Assembly: GCF_010998615.1 (NCBI RefSeq)
Contig: NZ_JAAEAH010000020.1
Location: 1-64,000, forward strand
Source: Myxococcus sp. CA023
Lineage (GTDB): Bacteria > Myxococcota > Myxococcia > Myxococcales > Myxococcaceae
DNA length: 64,000 bases
Direction: 5' to 3'
In this document: positions 7,859 to 15,442 of the stretch, piece by piece
Layout of the letters: the number at the start of each line of letters is the position of its first letter
Position numbering within the stretch: the stretch's first letter is position 1
The notes under the pieces: generated by a model
The model's database searches: none
The model's input: the letters and a program-made list of their open reading frames with translations, nothing else
What the model was told of the DNA's origin: nothing
Position numbers and translations under genes: made by a program

Positions 7859-9958
7859 TCAGTACGCGAGCGCGTGCAGCAGGTTGACGTAGCTGTCGGA
7901 CCAGACGCGCCTGTCCTTCAGCTCGGGCGGCGTGTCCACCGGCTGGAAGGGCAGCTCCTGGGTGAGGCGGGCCACGACGTCGCTGTTGGCGCTCATGGCG
8001 AACCAGACGCTGGGTGAGCGGCCCGACGCCAGCTCCTCGGCGGTGAGGCGCTCCGTCTGATTCACGAGCCCCTGGACCCGCAGCTCCGTGCTCAAGCGGG
8101 TGAGCACGGGGACCAGGTCGAAGAGTCGGCTGGAGACATGGAACAGCAGGATCCCCTCCGGCGCGAGCTTCCGGAGATAGAGGCTCAGCGCCTCCCGGGT
8201 CAGCAGGTGCGTGGGGACGAAGTCGCTGGAGAACGCATCAAGGACGATGACGTCGTACCCGCCGTCCTTGGCTTCCTCCATGCGAAGGCGCGCATCCCCC
8301 GCGAGGACACGGAGCTCCGCCTGGCTGGAGCCGAGCATGCTGAAGTGCTGGCGCGCGAGCCGCTCCACCTCCGGGTCCAGTTCGTAGAAGTCCCAATGCT
8401 CGCCGGGGCGGCCATACGCGGCGAGGCTGCCGATGCCGAGCCCCACGACGGCCACGCGCTCACGCGGAATCCGTTCCGAGGCCAGCACCCGGCCCACCGC
8501 GGAGCCGCGGTGGTAGTAGGAGAGAGGCTCTCCTCGCTCGTCCGGGTGGAGGTTCTCCACGCCGTGGACGGTGCTGCCGTGCTGGAACAGCCGCAGGCCC
8601 TCCGCGTCCTTGACCGTGTAGAGGCCGTAGAAGGTGCGCGAGCCTTCGATGCGCCCGCGCGCGAGCATCCACCCGGAGAGCACCAGGACCGCGACGACGA
8701 ACAGGGCGGCTCCGCTCGATACGTAGGGCGCCAGCTTCGGGACGGGCAGCCCCTGGCCCCGGCGCATCATGTCCCGCGCCGCCAGTCCTCCCAGCAGGAG
8801 CAGTCCGGTGATGCCGTGGTCCAGGTACGGGAGCGCCAGCGAGCCCAGCGTCAGCGGAACGACCAGGGCCAGCAGCAAGGTGCCCACCAGCCCGCCCAGC
8901 GAGACGTGCAGATAGAACGAGCCCAGCAGGCGCGGGTCCGACGGGCGGCACCACACGAGGTTGCCATGCATCAGCAGGCAGCCCACCCAAAGCACCGCGC
9001 TGTGCAGCACCAGGGACGGGAGCGAAGTCTGCGCGCGTGCCAGCGCGAAGAGCGCCGCGCCCGCCGCGACGGCGAGGCTTCCCAGCGCGAGCCGGTTCAA
9101 CCCCGTGGGCGTGGGGGGCCGCTTCGAGAAGCAGACGATGAGCGTGAGCAGATACAGCGAGAGGGGGAGGATCCACAGCAGCGGGATGGAGGCATCCAGC
9201 GTGAGGACGTTGGTGACCGCGAGCAGCAGCGCATTGGCGCTCGCGGACAGCAGCAGCCAGGTGATGCGTGAGGCGCGCGGCGCGCGAGGCACTGGCTCGG
9301 TCCGGGCCGCTGGCTCGGGCTTCGTGCTTCCACTGGCAATCGCCGGGCGAACGCGCTGGATGCAGAGCAGCGCGAAGACGACGAACGCGCCATAGCCCGC
9401 GTACCAGACGACCAGCTGCTCCTGGAGGTCGAGCGCCGGCTCCACCAGGAAGGGGAAGGTGAGCAGCGCTGTGAGCGCGCCCGCGTTGGACGTTCCGTAG
9501 AGGAAGAACGGGTCTCCCCGGGAGGGATGCTCCGTGCGGGTGAACCAGCCCTGGGCGACGACGCTCGTCGTCGACAGGGCGAGGAACGGCAACCCCAGTG
9601 ACAGCGTCAGCGTGAGCAGGATGGCCGCCACGGGGTGCAGCTCGAAGAGCTGCAGCCGGAACGGGAAGACGACCACCGCGAGCAGCACGAAGCCCAGGTG
9701 GGCCCAGCGGTAGCGGCCCTGGTGCGCGGCCACCGCGACGCGGCTCGAGTAGAAGTAACCGAGCATCAGCACCGCCTGGTAGAACACCAGGCACGTCGTC
9801 CAGATGGCCGCGCTGCTTCCGTAAGAGGGCAGCAGCAGCCGCGCGAGGATGAGCTCCACCTGGAAGAGCAGGAAGGAGCCGAGGAAGACCCAGAGGTGGA
9901 ACAGCGTCCCTGTGAAGGCGTGGGTCGAGGGCTTCGGGGCGGGAAGGTCGGTCGTCAT
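7859..9958 (-). CDS. Membrane protein fused to spermidine-synthase-like methyltransferase domain
   Basis: A 699-residue fusion. The N-terminal ~450 residues contain about a dozen hydrophobic helices, beginning LWVFLGSFLLFQVELILARL, the typical opening of the 'fused MFS/spermidine synthase' family. The C-terminal ~230 residues form a Rossmann domain of the spermidine synthase/SAM-methyltransferase type: VAVVGLGIGSLAAYG (~498) for the nucleotide loop, an acidic ELDPEVERLA, then DVIVLDAFSSDFVPTHLL. Known spermidine synthases are soluble; the reaction and substrate of the fused membrane forms are not established, so polyamine synthesis should not be assumed. A second, differently built member of the group lies at 34373-36598. 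Confidence 0.85.
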   Translation of the reverse strand: MTTDLPAPKPSTHAFTGTLFHLWVFLGSFLLFQVELILARLLLPSYGSSAAIWTTCLVFYQAVLMLGYFYSSRVAVAAHQGRYRWAHLGFVLLAVVVFPFRLQLFELHPVAAILLTLTLSLGLPFLALSTTSVVAQGWFTRTEHPSRGDPFFLYGTSNAGALTALLTFPFLVEPALDLQEQLVVWYAGYGAFVVFALLCIQRVRPAIASGSTKPEPAARTEPVPRAPRASRITWLLLSASANALLLAVTNVLTLDASIPLLWILPLSLYLLTLIVCFSKRPPTPTGLNRLALGSLAVAAGAALFALARAQTSLPSLVLHSAVLWVGCLLMHGNLVWCRPSDPRLLGSFYLHVSLGGLVGTLLLALVVPLTLGSLALPYLDHGITGLLLLGGLAARDMMRRGQGLPVPKLAPYVSSGAALFVVAVLVLSGWMLARGRIEGSRTFYGLYTVKDAEGLRLFQHGSTVHGVENLHPDERGEPLSYYHRGSAVGRVLASERIPRERVAVVGLGIGSLAAYGRPGEHWDFYELDPEVERLARQHFSMLGSSQAELRVLAGDARLRMEEAKDGGYDVIVLDAFSSDFVPTHLLTREALSLYLRKLAPEGILLFHVSSRLFDLVPVLTRLSTELRVQGLVNQTERLTAEELASGRSPSVWFAMSANSDVVARLTQELPFQPVDTPPELKDRRVWSDSYVNLLHALAY

Positions 9959-10171
9959 CCTGGGAGCAACTCGCGAAGGCCCATACGCAGCGTGTGTGTG
10001 TGGCCGTGTGGGCGGAGCATCGCTCCAGGCGGCCCGAAAAAAAACGCAGGGGTGGCCTCAAGGTTTTCGGCGCCGTGCGTTTTGAATTTCGAAGTGGGGA
10101 TGGGGAGGAAGCAAGCCCGGGGGGCTGTTGCTTCCAGAGGGGGAGGGCGCGCCGGAGTCGGGCCGCGCAGT

Positions 10172-10213
10172 CATTGGGAGCACGTCGAGGGGGCGTGCTC
10201 CCAATGTTTTTTT
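10172..10213 (+). terminator. Strong intrinsic terminator, plus orientation
   Basis: A perfect 13-bp stem, CATTGGGAGCACG/CGTGCTCCCAATG (10172-10184 and 10194-10206), with a 9-base G-rich loop is followed directly by seven T. No plus-strand gene precedes it, which makes it the likely end of an unannotated RNA. Confidence 0.75.
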
Positions 10214-10242
10214 CTGGAGCTCTCGTCTGAGTGGCTCACGCG

Positions 10243-10284
10243 GCGGGGAGTGCGTCGGGGGGCGCGCTCCCCGCTGTGTTTTTT
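10243..10284 (+). terminator. Second intrinsic terminator, related to the one just upstream
   Basis: A 12-bp stem with one G-T wobble, GCGGGGAGTGCG/CGCGCTCCCCGC (10243-10254 and 10263-10274), with an 8-base loop, is followed by TGTG and six T. Its layout (GGGAG, short variable part, CGTCG, G-run, CG, CTCCC) matches the hairpin at 10172 with paired changes in the stem, suggesting duplication. Confidence 0.65.
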
Positions 10285-10339
10285 CAGGGGTCTGCTTCGG
10301 CCGGGCCCGGTTTCCCGGGTCCCGGCTGTGCCCGCCGGA

Positions 10340-10840
10340 CTACTCGGCGTCGGACGAGGGCATGACCTTGATGGGCTGCCCGTCGTCGCCCGTCACCGTC
10401 GTGCCTTCGGTCTTCTGCTGCGCCGCCGTGGGCGTGCCCACCGCGAAGCTGAACACCCGCGACAGGTGCGCGCCCCGGAAATCACCCGTGACGGTGACGA
10501 CGAGGTGAGACTGCCCTTCACCCGGCGTGAAGCTCACGTCGAACTCGGACACGGCGTCCTGGGTGAAGCTGCCACCCGACACGGGGGTGGCGGAGCTCTT
10601 CACTTCCAGTCCGTCCACGCCGGAGAGGCTGACCTTGACGTCGGTCGCCGGCGCGTCGAAGCGCAGGGAGACGCGGGCCTGGTCCTCACCCAGCTTCGCG
10701 TCCACCTTCACCGGCGCGCCGGCCTTCGTGGTGTCCGAGGTGTCGCTGGGCGAGGGGTTCGACTTCGACGGGGAGGTGCAGGCGACCTGCGCCGTGAGCG
10801 CGAGGAGACTGGACAGGGCTGCGATTGCCTTGAGGTTCAT
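10340..10840 (-). CDS. Small lipoprotein downstream of metalloprotease
   Basis: A 166-residue predicted lipoprotein of unknown function. The ATG at 10840 is chosen because GGAG lies eight bases upstream and a lipoprotein signal starts there (MNLKAIAALSSLLALTAQVAC, lipobox cysteine at 21), followed by a Ser/Pro/Asp linker. The remaining ~120 residues form one beta-rich domain (for example RVSLRFDAPATDVKVSLSG and HLVVTVTGDFRGAHLSRVFSF), resembling a C2- or FN3-like sandwich. It begins 13 bases after the stop of the metalloprotease gene on the same strand, so the two are probably co-transcribed and may act together at the cell surface. Confidence 0.75.
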   Translation of the reverse strand: MNLKAIAALSSLLALTAQVACTSPSKSNPSPSDTSDTTKAGAPVKVDAKLGEDQARVSLRFDAPATDVKVSLSGVDGLEVKSSATPVSGGSFTQDAVSEFDVSFTPGEGQSHLVVTVTGDFRGAHLSRVFSFAVGTPTAAQQKTEGTTVTGDDGQPIKVMPSSDAE

Positions 10841-10853
10841 GTGCGCTCCGGAA

Positions 10854-12464
10854 TCACTGGCTGGTGATGGAGAGGGTGGGGAAGGGACTGTAGTTGCCGG
10901 CCGTCTCCTTGAATCCGTACACGACGACGACGTACCGCGCGTCCGCCTGGGTCGGGATGCTGACCGTCTCCGTACCGGTGTAGTCGATGTCGGACTCCGC
11001 AAGGCGCCGGCCCTGCCCGTAGACTTCGATGCCCACGTCCTGCGACGCGTGGGACGCGCTGATGGTCATGTTCCGGCCCGTGCCGGTGAAGACGTAGTAC
11101 TGGTTCTGCACGCGCTTGTTGTAGTCGTGCCCGCCCACCAGCGGCACTTCGGTGGTGTACGGGATGCCCGGCACGTTGGTGTAGATGGCGCGCAACTGCG
11201 TATCCCCATCACCGAAGTCCGAGCTGATGGACCCGATGTTGTAGTGGGCCAGCAGCAGGTACACGTCCGCGGTGCTGACGCCGGGCTGGGCGATGAATCC
11301 GTTGATGAACGAGCCGATGGTGGTCAGCGCGGGCGTCGACTTCTGCGGGCCCACGAGCACGTCGTAGAAGATGCCCAGGTCGTACGACACCGTGTCGTAC
11401 GATTCGTTGGTGCCGGAGTCGAACAAGTCATAGAGCAGCCGGAAGACGCTCATCTCGGAGAAGGCGCCCTTCTTCGGGTCGTCGGGGCGGGCCGTGGGCT
11501 CGCTCTCCGCGTCGAAGCCGAAGGCGACCAGCGTCGAGGCGTCCCAGTATGTGTCGGTGTAGATGGGCTCCGGCAGCAGGATGCTGGCGAGCGCGTTGCC
11601 ATAGCCCTCGCCGAAGGCGAGGCGCGGGTCCAGGATGTCACCGCTGGAGTGCGGCCCGCCCGGGCTGTCCGCGCGCGACAGGTTGGCCTCGAAGTAGTGC
11701 CCCCACTCGTGGACGATGACGTGGGCGTCGAACTCGTCGGTGTCCACGCCGTCCCGGCCGAGCACGTAGATTTCGTTCTCCGTGAAGGAGAAGTGCGACG
11801 TGCCGATGCGGCCCTGCGGCTTGCTGCCCGGCTGGGGCATGTTGTTCGGGCTCCAGTTCACCTTCAGCAGCGGGAAGTTGACCGGGCGCACATCCATGAA
11901 GGCCCGCGACGCGGTGTACATGCTGTCGAGGATGGCGAAGGGCGCCGCGATGCGCCGGCTGGCCGTGTAGCTGGTGCCCGCCCATCCGTGGGTCGCGTGC
12001 AAGTCCTTGGTCGTCACCGTCGCGGTGATGTCGCCACCCACCGCCCAGATGGCGTTGTTGTCGGTGTTGTCCTCAATCTGGATTTCCGGCTCGGTCGTCT
12101 TGGCGAGCGCGACCACCGACAGCGCCCCCCTGCCCGAAGGGGTGTACGTGAGCGTGTAGCGCCCCTGCTGGTCCGTCGTTCCATCGACGAGCACCCGCGT
12201 GCCCTGCCGCACCTGGACCACGGCGTTGCGCACGGGCCGCTTGGAGGACTGGGCGAAGTCCAGGGTCCCCCGCCGCGTGGAGGGCGAGTAGACGGCCGGG
12301 ACGAAGTCGTACGTCACCGTGCCGCTCAGGGTGACGGGCTCTCCGTTACCGCCACCGCCCCCATCATCATCATCACCGGGACACGCAGTTGTCAGCGCCA
12401 GGGTGAATGCGAGCGCCAGCACCTTGCAGGTGAGGTCTCGGGTCGGCTTGCGAGTCACGTCCAT
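10854..12464 (-). CDS. Lipoprotein zinc metalloprotease (HEWGH)
   Basis: A 536-residue predicted lipoprotein protease. The ATG at 12464 follows a GGGGGAGA site; the signal (VLALAFTLALTTAC) has its lipobox cysteine near residue 28 and is followed by an Asp/Gly linker. A carboxypeptidase-regulatory-like beta domain (~40-125, with GTVTYDF and TDQQGRYTLTYTPSG) precedes the catalytic domain. The catalytic motif HEWGH begins at residue 252 (H252, E253, H256), and the downstream AFGEGYGNALAS probably supplies the third ligand, as in gluzincins. The C-terminus (~440-536) looks like a pre-peptidase beta-sandwich (DADARYVVVVYGF). A role in extracellular protein degradation during predation is an inference. 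The next gene downstream encodes a lipoprotein. Confidence 0.85.
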   Translation of the reverse strand: MDVTRKPTRDLTCKVLALAFTLALTTACPGDDDDGGGGGNGEPVTLSGTVTYDFVPAVYSPSTRRGTLDFAQSSKRPVRNAVVQVRQGTRVLVDGTTDQQGRYTLTYTPSGRGALSVVALAKTTEPEIQIEDNTDNNAIWAVGGDITATVTTKDLHATHGWAGTSYTASRRIAAPFAILDSMYTASRAFMDVRPVNFPLLKVNWSPNNMPQPGSKPQGRIGTSHFSFTENEIYVLGRDGVDTDEFDAHVIVHEWGHYFEANLSRADSPGGPHSSGDILDPRLAFGEGYGNALASILLPEPIYTDTYWDASTLVAFGFDAESEPTARPDDPKKGAFSEMSVFRLLYDLFDSGTNESYDTVSYDLGIFYDVLVGPQKSTPALTTIGSFINGFIAQPGVSTADVYLLLAHYNIGSISSDFGDGDTQLRAIYTNVPGIPYTTEVPLVGGHDYNKRVQNQYYVFTGTGRNMTISASHASQDVGIEVYGQGRRLAESDIDYTGTETVSIPTQADARYVVVVYGFKETAGNYSPFPTLSITSQ

Positions 12465-12580
12465 TCCGTTCTCTCCCCCTTGCCTCTCGCGCATTCGAGG
12501 GCAGGCGGGGCATTGTCGACAAGTCCGCAGCCAACTTCAAATGCACATCGGCCGCGGACCCGGACCCGCTGGATGTCAAC

Positions 12581-15040
12581 TCAAGGCAGCGGTCCGTCGA
12601 CCAGACGGAGCACGTCCGCCAGCACGCCAGCCGCTGTCACCGCGGCGCCCGCGCCGTAGCCGCGAATCACCAGCGGTGTGGGGCTGTAGCGCTCCGAGGT
12701 GAAGCTGAGCGCGTTCTCTCCGCCCTTCACCGCCGCCAGCGGGTGCGTCAGGGGCACCGGCACGAGCCCGACAAAGCAACCATCCTCTGTGACGCTGCCC
12801 ACGTAGCGTAGCACCTTGCCCTCCGCGCGGAGTGTCTCGACACGGCGCTGGAAGGTGGCGTCCACCTGGGGGAGCCGGGCGAGGAAATCATCCAGCGGCC
12901 CGGTGGCGTCGAAGTCCGACGGCAGCAGGGAGTCTAGCGTCACCTGCTCCAACTCCACCTGGCGGCCCAGCTCGCGGGCGAGGATGAGCACCTTGCGCGC
13001 CACGTCGGTGCCGTGGAGGTCGTCGCGCGGGTCGGGTTCGGTGAAGCGCTTCTCCATGGCGGTGCCCACCGCCTGCGACAGGGGGACGCCTTCCTCCGTC
13101 AGGCCCAGGATGAATGACAGCGAGCCGGAGAGGATTCCTTCCACGCGCAGCACCCGGTCTCCCGTGCGAAGCATGTTCTTCAGCGTGTCGATGACGGGCA
13201 GCGCCGCGCCCACGTTCGTCTCGTAGAGGAAGCGGCGTTGGTGACGGGAGGCTGTCTCGCGCAGCTTGCGGTAGTGGCTCCACTGGCCGGCGTTGGCCTT
13301 CTTGTTGGCGGTGACGACGTGGAGCCCCGCCTCCATCAGCGACGGGTAGGCGAGCGCGATGTCCTCGCTGCTGGTGCAGTCCACGAAGACGGGCCGGCCC
13401 GGCCGCTTCGCGCGGGCCCAGTCGCGGAAGGCGTCCAGGGGCGCGCCGTCGCTGCTGGCCGCCAGCCGCTGCTTCCAGTCCTCCAGGGGAAGTCCCTCGC
13501 TCGCCGTCGCGACGCGCTTGCTGTTGGCGATGACGCAGACGCGCAGGTCCACGCCGTGGGCGCGAAGCTTGGGTGCCTGCTGGTGGACCTGCTTGAGAAG
13601 CTCGCCGCCCACGCTGCCCACGCCGGCCAGCAGCAGCTCCACGACTTCCGTGGTGCCGAAGCACCGACCGTGGACATGGGCCAGGGCGCGGGGACCGTCC
13701 GTCTCCGCGATGACCGCGGAGATGCTGCGCTCACTGGAACCCTGCGCGATGGCGGCGATGCTGCAACCCACGTCCGCCAGCGCGCTGAAGAAGGTGCCCG
13801 CCACGCCCACGCGGTGGCGCATGCCATCACCGACGATGCTGAGCACGGCGAGCCCGCGCTGTTGCTCGATGGTGTCTACCTTGCCCGCCACGCGCTCCAT
13901 CTCGAACGCGACTTCCAGGGCCTGCACGGCGCGCTCCGCGTCCGCCTGCTGGACGCAGAAGCTGATGGAGCATTCGCTGGAGCCCTGGGTGATGAGCACC
14001 ACGGAGATGTTGGCGTGGGCCATGGACTCGAAGACGCGGGCGGCGGTGCCCGGAACGCCCTTGAGTCCCGCGCCGCCCAGGTTCACCAGGGCGATGCCGG
14101 GAAGGAAGGAGAGGCCGCGCACCGGGTGCTCGGGCGGTGCGGCGTCGTCGGTGACGCGGGTGCCCGGGTGGTCGGGGCGGAAGCTGTTGCAGACGCGCAC
14201 GGGGATGCCGCGCTCGCGCGCGGGCGCAATCGTCTTGGGGTGGAGCACCTTGGCGCCGAAGTAGGCCAGCTCCATGGCCTCCTCGAAGCTCACCTCGGGC
14301 AGCGGGAAGGCTTCTGGCACCAGCCGCGGGTCGGCGCTGAAGATGCCGTCCACGTCCGTCCAGATCTCCAGCAGCTCCGCGTCCAGCGCCGCCGCCGCCA
14401 GCGCCGCCGAATAATCCGAGCCACCCCGGCCCAGGCACATCGTCTTGCCCCGGGTGTCACCGCCGAAGAAGCCCGGCATCAGCATCACCCCGGGACCGCC
14501 GGCCTCGCGCAGCGGCGTGAAGCGCGCCCGGGTCTCCTCCTGGAGCGGTGTGGCCTGGAGCGGGTCCCCCGCGCAGAGGATGACGTCCCGTGGCTCCACG
14601 GCGTGTGGCTCCAGTCCGCGTGCGTGCATCAGCGCGCCCAGAATCAGGCACGAGGCGCGCTCGCCCAGTCCGGACAGGTGCGCGAGCACGGAGGGCGAAC
14701 ATTCCCGCAGCAGCCCCACGCCCTGCAGCAGCCCGCGCAGCTCCGAGGCCAGCGTGGAAAGTCCCTCTTCCAGCGAGCGCAGCCGCGCCTCCCCCAGCTC
14801 CGCCGCCAGCTCGCGGATGATGCCGCGGTGGACGTCCTCGAAGCGGCCGTGGAGCGATTCGACCGGCTGACCTTCCTGGGCTGCGCGGGCCGCGTCCAAC
14901 AGGAGGTTGGTGATGCCGGACACGGCTGAGGCGACCATCAACACCCGCGTCTCCTTGCGCGCCGCCGCGGCCAGGTCCGCCACGCCGCGCATCCGCTCGG
15001 CGTTGCCCACGCTCGTCCCCCCGAATTTCATCACCCTCAT
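12581..15040 (-). CDS. thrA: Bifunctional aspartokinase/homoserine dehydrogenase
   Basis: An 819-residue fusion of aspartate kinase and homoserine dehydrogenase, the first and third steps of the path from aspartate to threonine and methionine. The kinase opens with MRVMKFGGTSVGNAERMR and has the catalytic GRGGSDYSAAL near 230. Two ACT regulatory units follow (~320-460, with VNLGGAGLKGVPGTAARVF and AIAQGSSERSISAVI), and homoserine dehydrogenase begins at LLLAGVGSVGGELL (~465). The length matches enterobacterial ThrA. The ATG at 15040 sits behind GGAGG; upstream in-frame codons are leader sequence. A threonine-codon leader peptide and an attenuator immediately upstream indicate control by charged tRNA-Thr, and the ACT units suggest feedback inhibition by threonine. 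Confidence 0.95.
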   Translation of the reverse strand: MRVMKFGGTSVGNAERMRGVADLAAAARKETRVLMVASAVSGITNLLLDAARAAQEGQPVESLHGRFEDVHRGIIRELAAELGEARLRSLEEGLSTLASELRGLLQGVGLLRECSPSVLAHLSGLGERASCLILGALMHARGLEPHAVEPRDVILCAGDPLQATPLQEETRARFTPLREAGGPGVMLMPGFFGGDTRGKTMCLGRGGSDYSAALAAAALDAELLEIWTDVDGIFSADPRLVPEAFPLPEVSFEEAMELAYFGAKVLHPKTIAPARERGIPVRVCNSFRPDHPGTRVTDDAAPPEHPVRGLSFLPGIALVNLGGAGLKGVPGTAARVFESMAHANISVVLITQGSSECSISFCVQQADAERAVQALEVAFEMERVAGKVDTIEQQRGLAVLSIVGDGMRHRVGVAGTFFSALADVGCSIAAIAQGSSERSISAVIAETDGPRALAHVHGRCFGTTEVVELLLAGVGSVGGELLKQVHQQAPKLRAHGVDLRVCVIANSKRVATASEGLPLEDWKQRLAASSDGAPLDAFRDWARAKRPGRPVFVDCTSSEDIALAYPSLMEAGLHVVTANKKANAGQWSHYRKLRETASRHQRRFLYETNVGAALPVIDTLKNMLRTGDRVLRVEGILSGSLSFILGLTEEGVPLSQAVGTAMEKRFTEPDPRDDLHGTDVARKVLILARELGRQVELEQVTLDSLLPSDFDATGPLDDFLARLPQVDATFQRRVETLRAEGKVLRYVGSVTEDGCFVGLVPVPLTHPLAAVKGGENALSFTSERYSPTPLVIRGYGAGAAVTAAGVLADVLRLVDGPLP

Positions 15041-15141
15041 GAGCGCACCTCCGCGTGGAAGGCGGCGAGGCGGGACGGCGGGTTCGGCGGCGTCGACTGC
15101 GGGGAGGGCTGCATGTCGGGGCTCCTGCGGCATGTGAAAAC

Positions 15142-15171
15142 AAAAAAGCCCCGCGCCGGAGAGCGCGGGGC
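15142..15171 (-). promoter_or_regulatory. Transcription attenuator (intrinsic terminator) in the thrA leader
   Basis: Read on the minus strand, a perfect 9-bp stem GCCCCGCGC/GCGCGGGGC with a six-base loop is followed by six T, about 100 bases before the thrA start and 28 bases after the leader-peptide stop. The end of the leader-peptide frame holds GGGCGCGGG (15216-15208), which can pair with the 5' arm CCCGCGC of this stem to make an antiterminator. A competing pair GGTGGT/ACCACC (15209-15204 with 15192-15187) overlaps it. This is the standard layout of ribosome-stalling attenuation. Confidence 0.88.
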
Positions 15172-15199
15172 CGAGCTGGAAACCAAGGTGGTTCCGTCG

Positions 15200-15334
15200 C
15201 TAGACCACCCGCGCCCGGCGGGGAGTCGTCGTGGTCGTGGTGGTGGTGGTGGTCAGCACGGTCGTCAGGACACACGCGCGGGCGAGGAACGTCGTTCCCT
15301 CGCGCTGCACATGCTGGCCGTTGACGCCGTTCAT
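15200..15334 (-). CDS. thrL: Threonine leader peptide controlling thrA
   Basis: A short frame (44 codons from the ATG at 15334) ends in CVLTTVLTTTTTTTTTT and then PRRARVV. It holds ten consecutive threonine codons (five ACC, then ACG, ACC, ACG, ACG, ACT) and twelve Thr in the last 25 residues. It lies upstream of an attenuator and thrA, so it is functionally equivalent to enterobacterial thrL, though no sequence relation is implied and no Ile codons are present. The start is uncertain: no Shine-Dalgarno precedes this ATG, the next in-frame starts are GTG codons, and leaderless translation is possible. Ribosome stalling at the Thr run when charged tRNA-Thr is scarce should favour the antiterminator. 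Confidence 0.82.
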   Translation of the reverse strand: MNGVNGQHVQREGTTFLARACVLTTVLTTTTTTTTTTPRRARVV

Positions 15335-15400
15335 GAAGGGAAGGCTGGCCGAACTTGCCGCGGCAAGTCAAGCAGGGGACCCGGCAGGTCCATGCATGAC

Positions 15401-15437
15401 GGGGAGGGGCTCGCGGAGGTCGATGCGAGCCCTCCCC
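15401..15437 (-). terminator. Hairpin after the phosphate transporter gene
   Basis: A 13-bp stem with one bulged G, GGGGAGG(G)GCTCGC/GCGAGCCCTCCCC, with a 10-base loop lies just past the pit stop codon. There is no T-run. It separates the DUF47-pit unit from the thr leader and is the likely terminator. A palindrome CTTGCCGCGGCAAG at 15354-15367, between it and the leader, may be an operator. Confidence 0.55.
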
Positions 15438-15442
15438 AGCGT

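Larger units (their letters stand above)
9959..10339. other. Non-coding block with structured plus-strand elements; candidate small RNA(s)
   Basis: This 381-base gap lies between two minus-strand genes and has no supportable protein frame. It contains an inverted repeat GGAAGCAA/TTGCTTCC (10107-10135) and then two strong hairpins, each followed by a T-run on the plus strand (listed separately). Intrinsic terminators facing this way have no plus-strand gene upstream in the gap, so one or two short plus-strand RNAs ending near 10213 and 10284 are the simplest reading. No promoter is recognisable by eye. An alternative is that they block antisense transcription coming from the speE-like promoter region. 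Confidence 0.4.

Noticed and set aside
10527-12659. Long plus-strand open frame over the metalloprotease gene
   Set aside because: Antisense shadow; the minus-strand product has a signal peptide and HEWGH motif.
13238-14929. 563-codon plus-strand frame within thrA
   Set aside because: Antisense to clearly conserved aspartokinase/homoserine dehydrogenase sequence; low-complexity translation.
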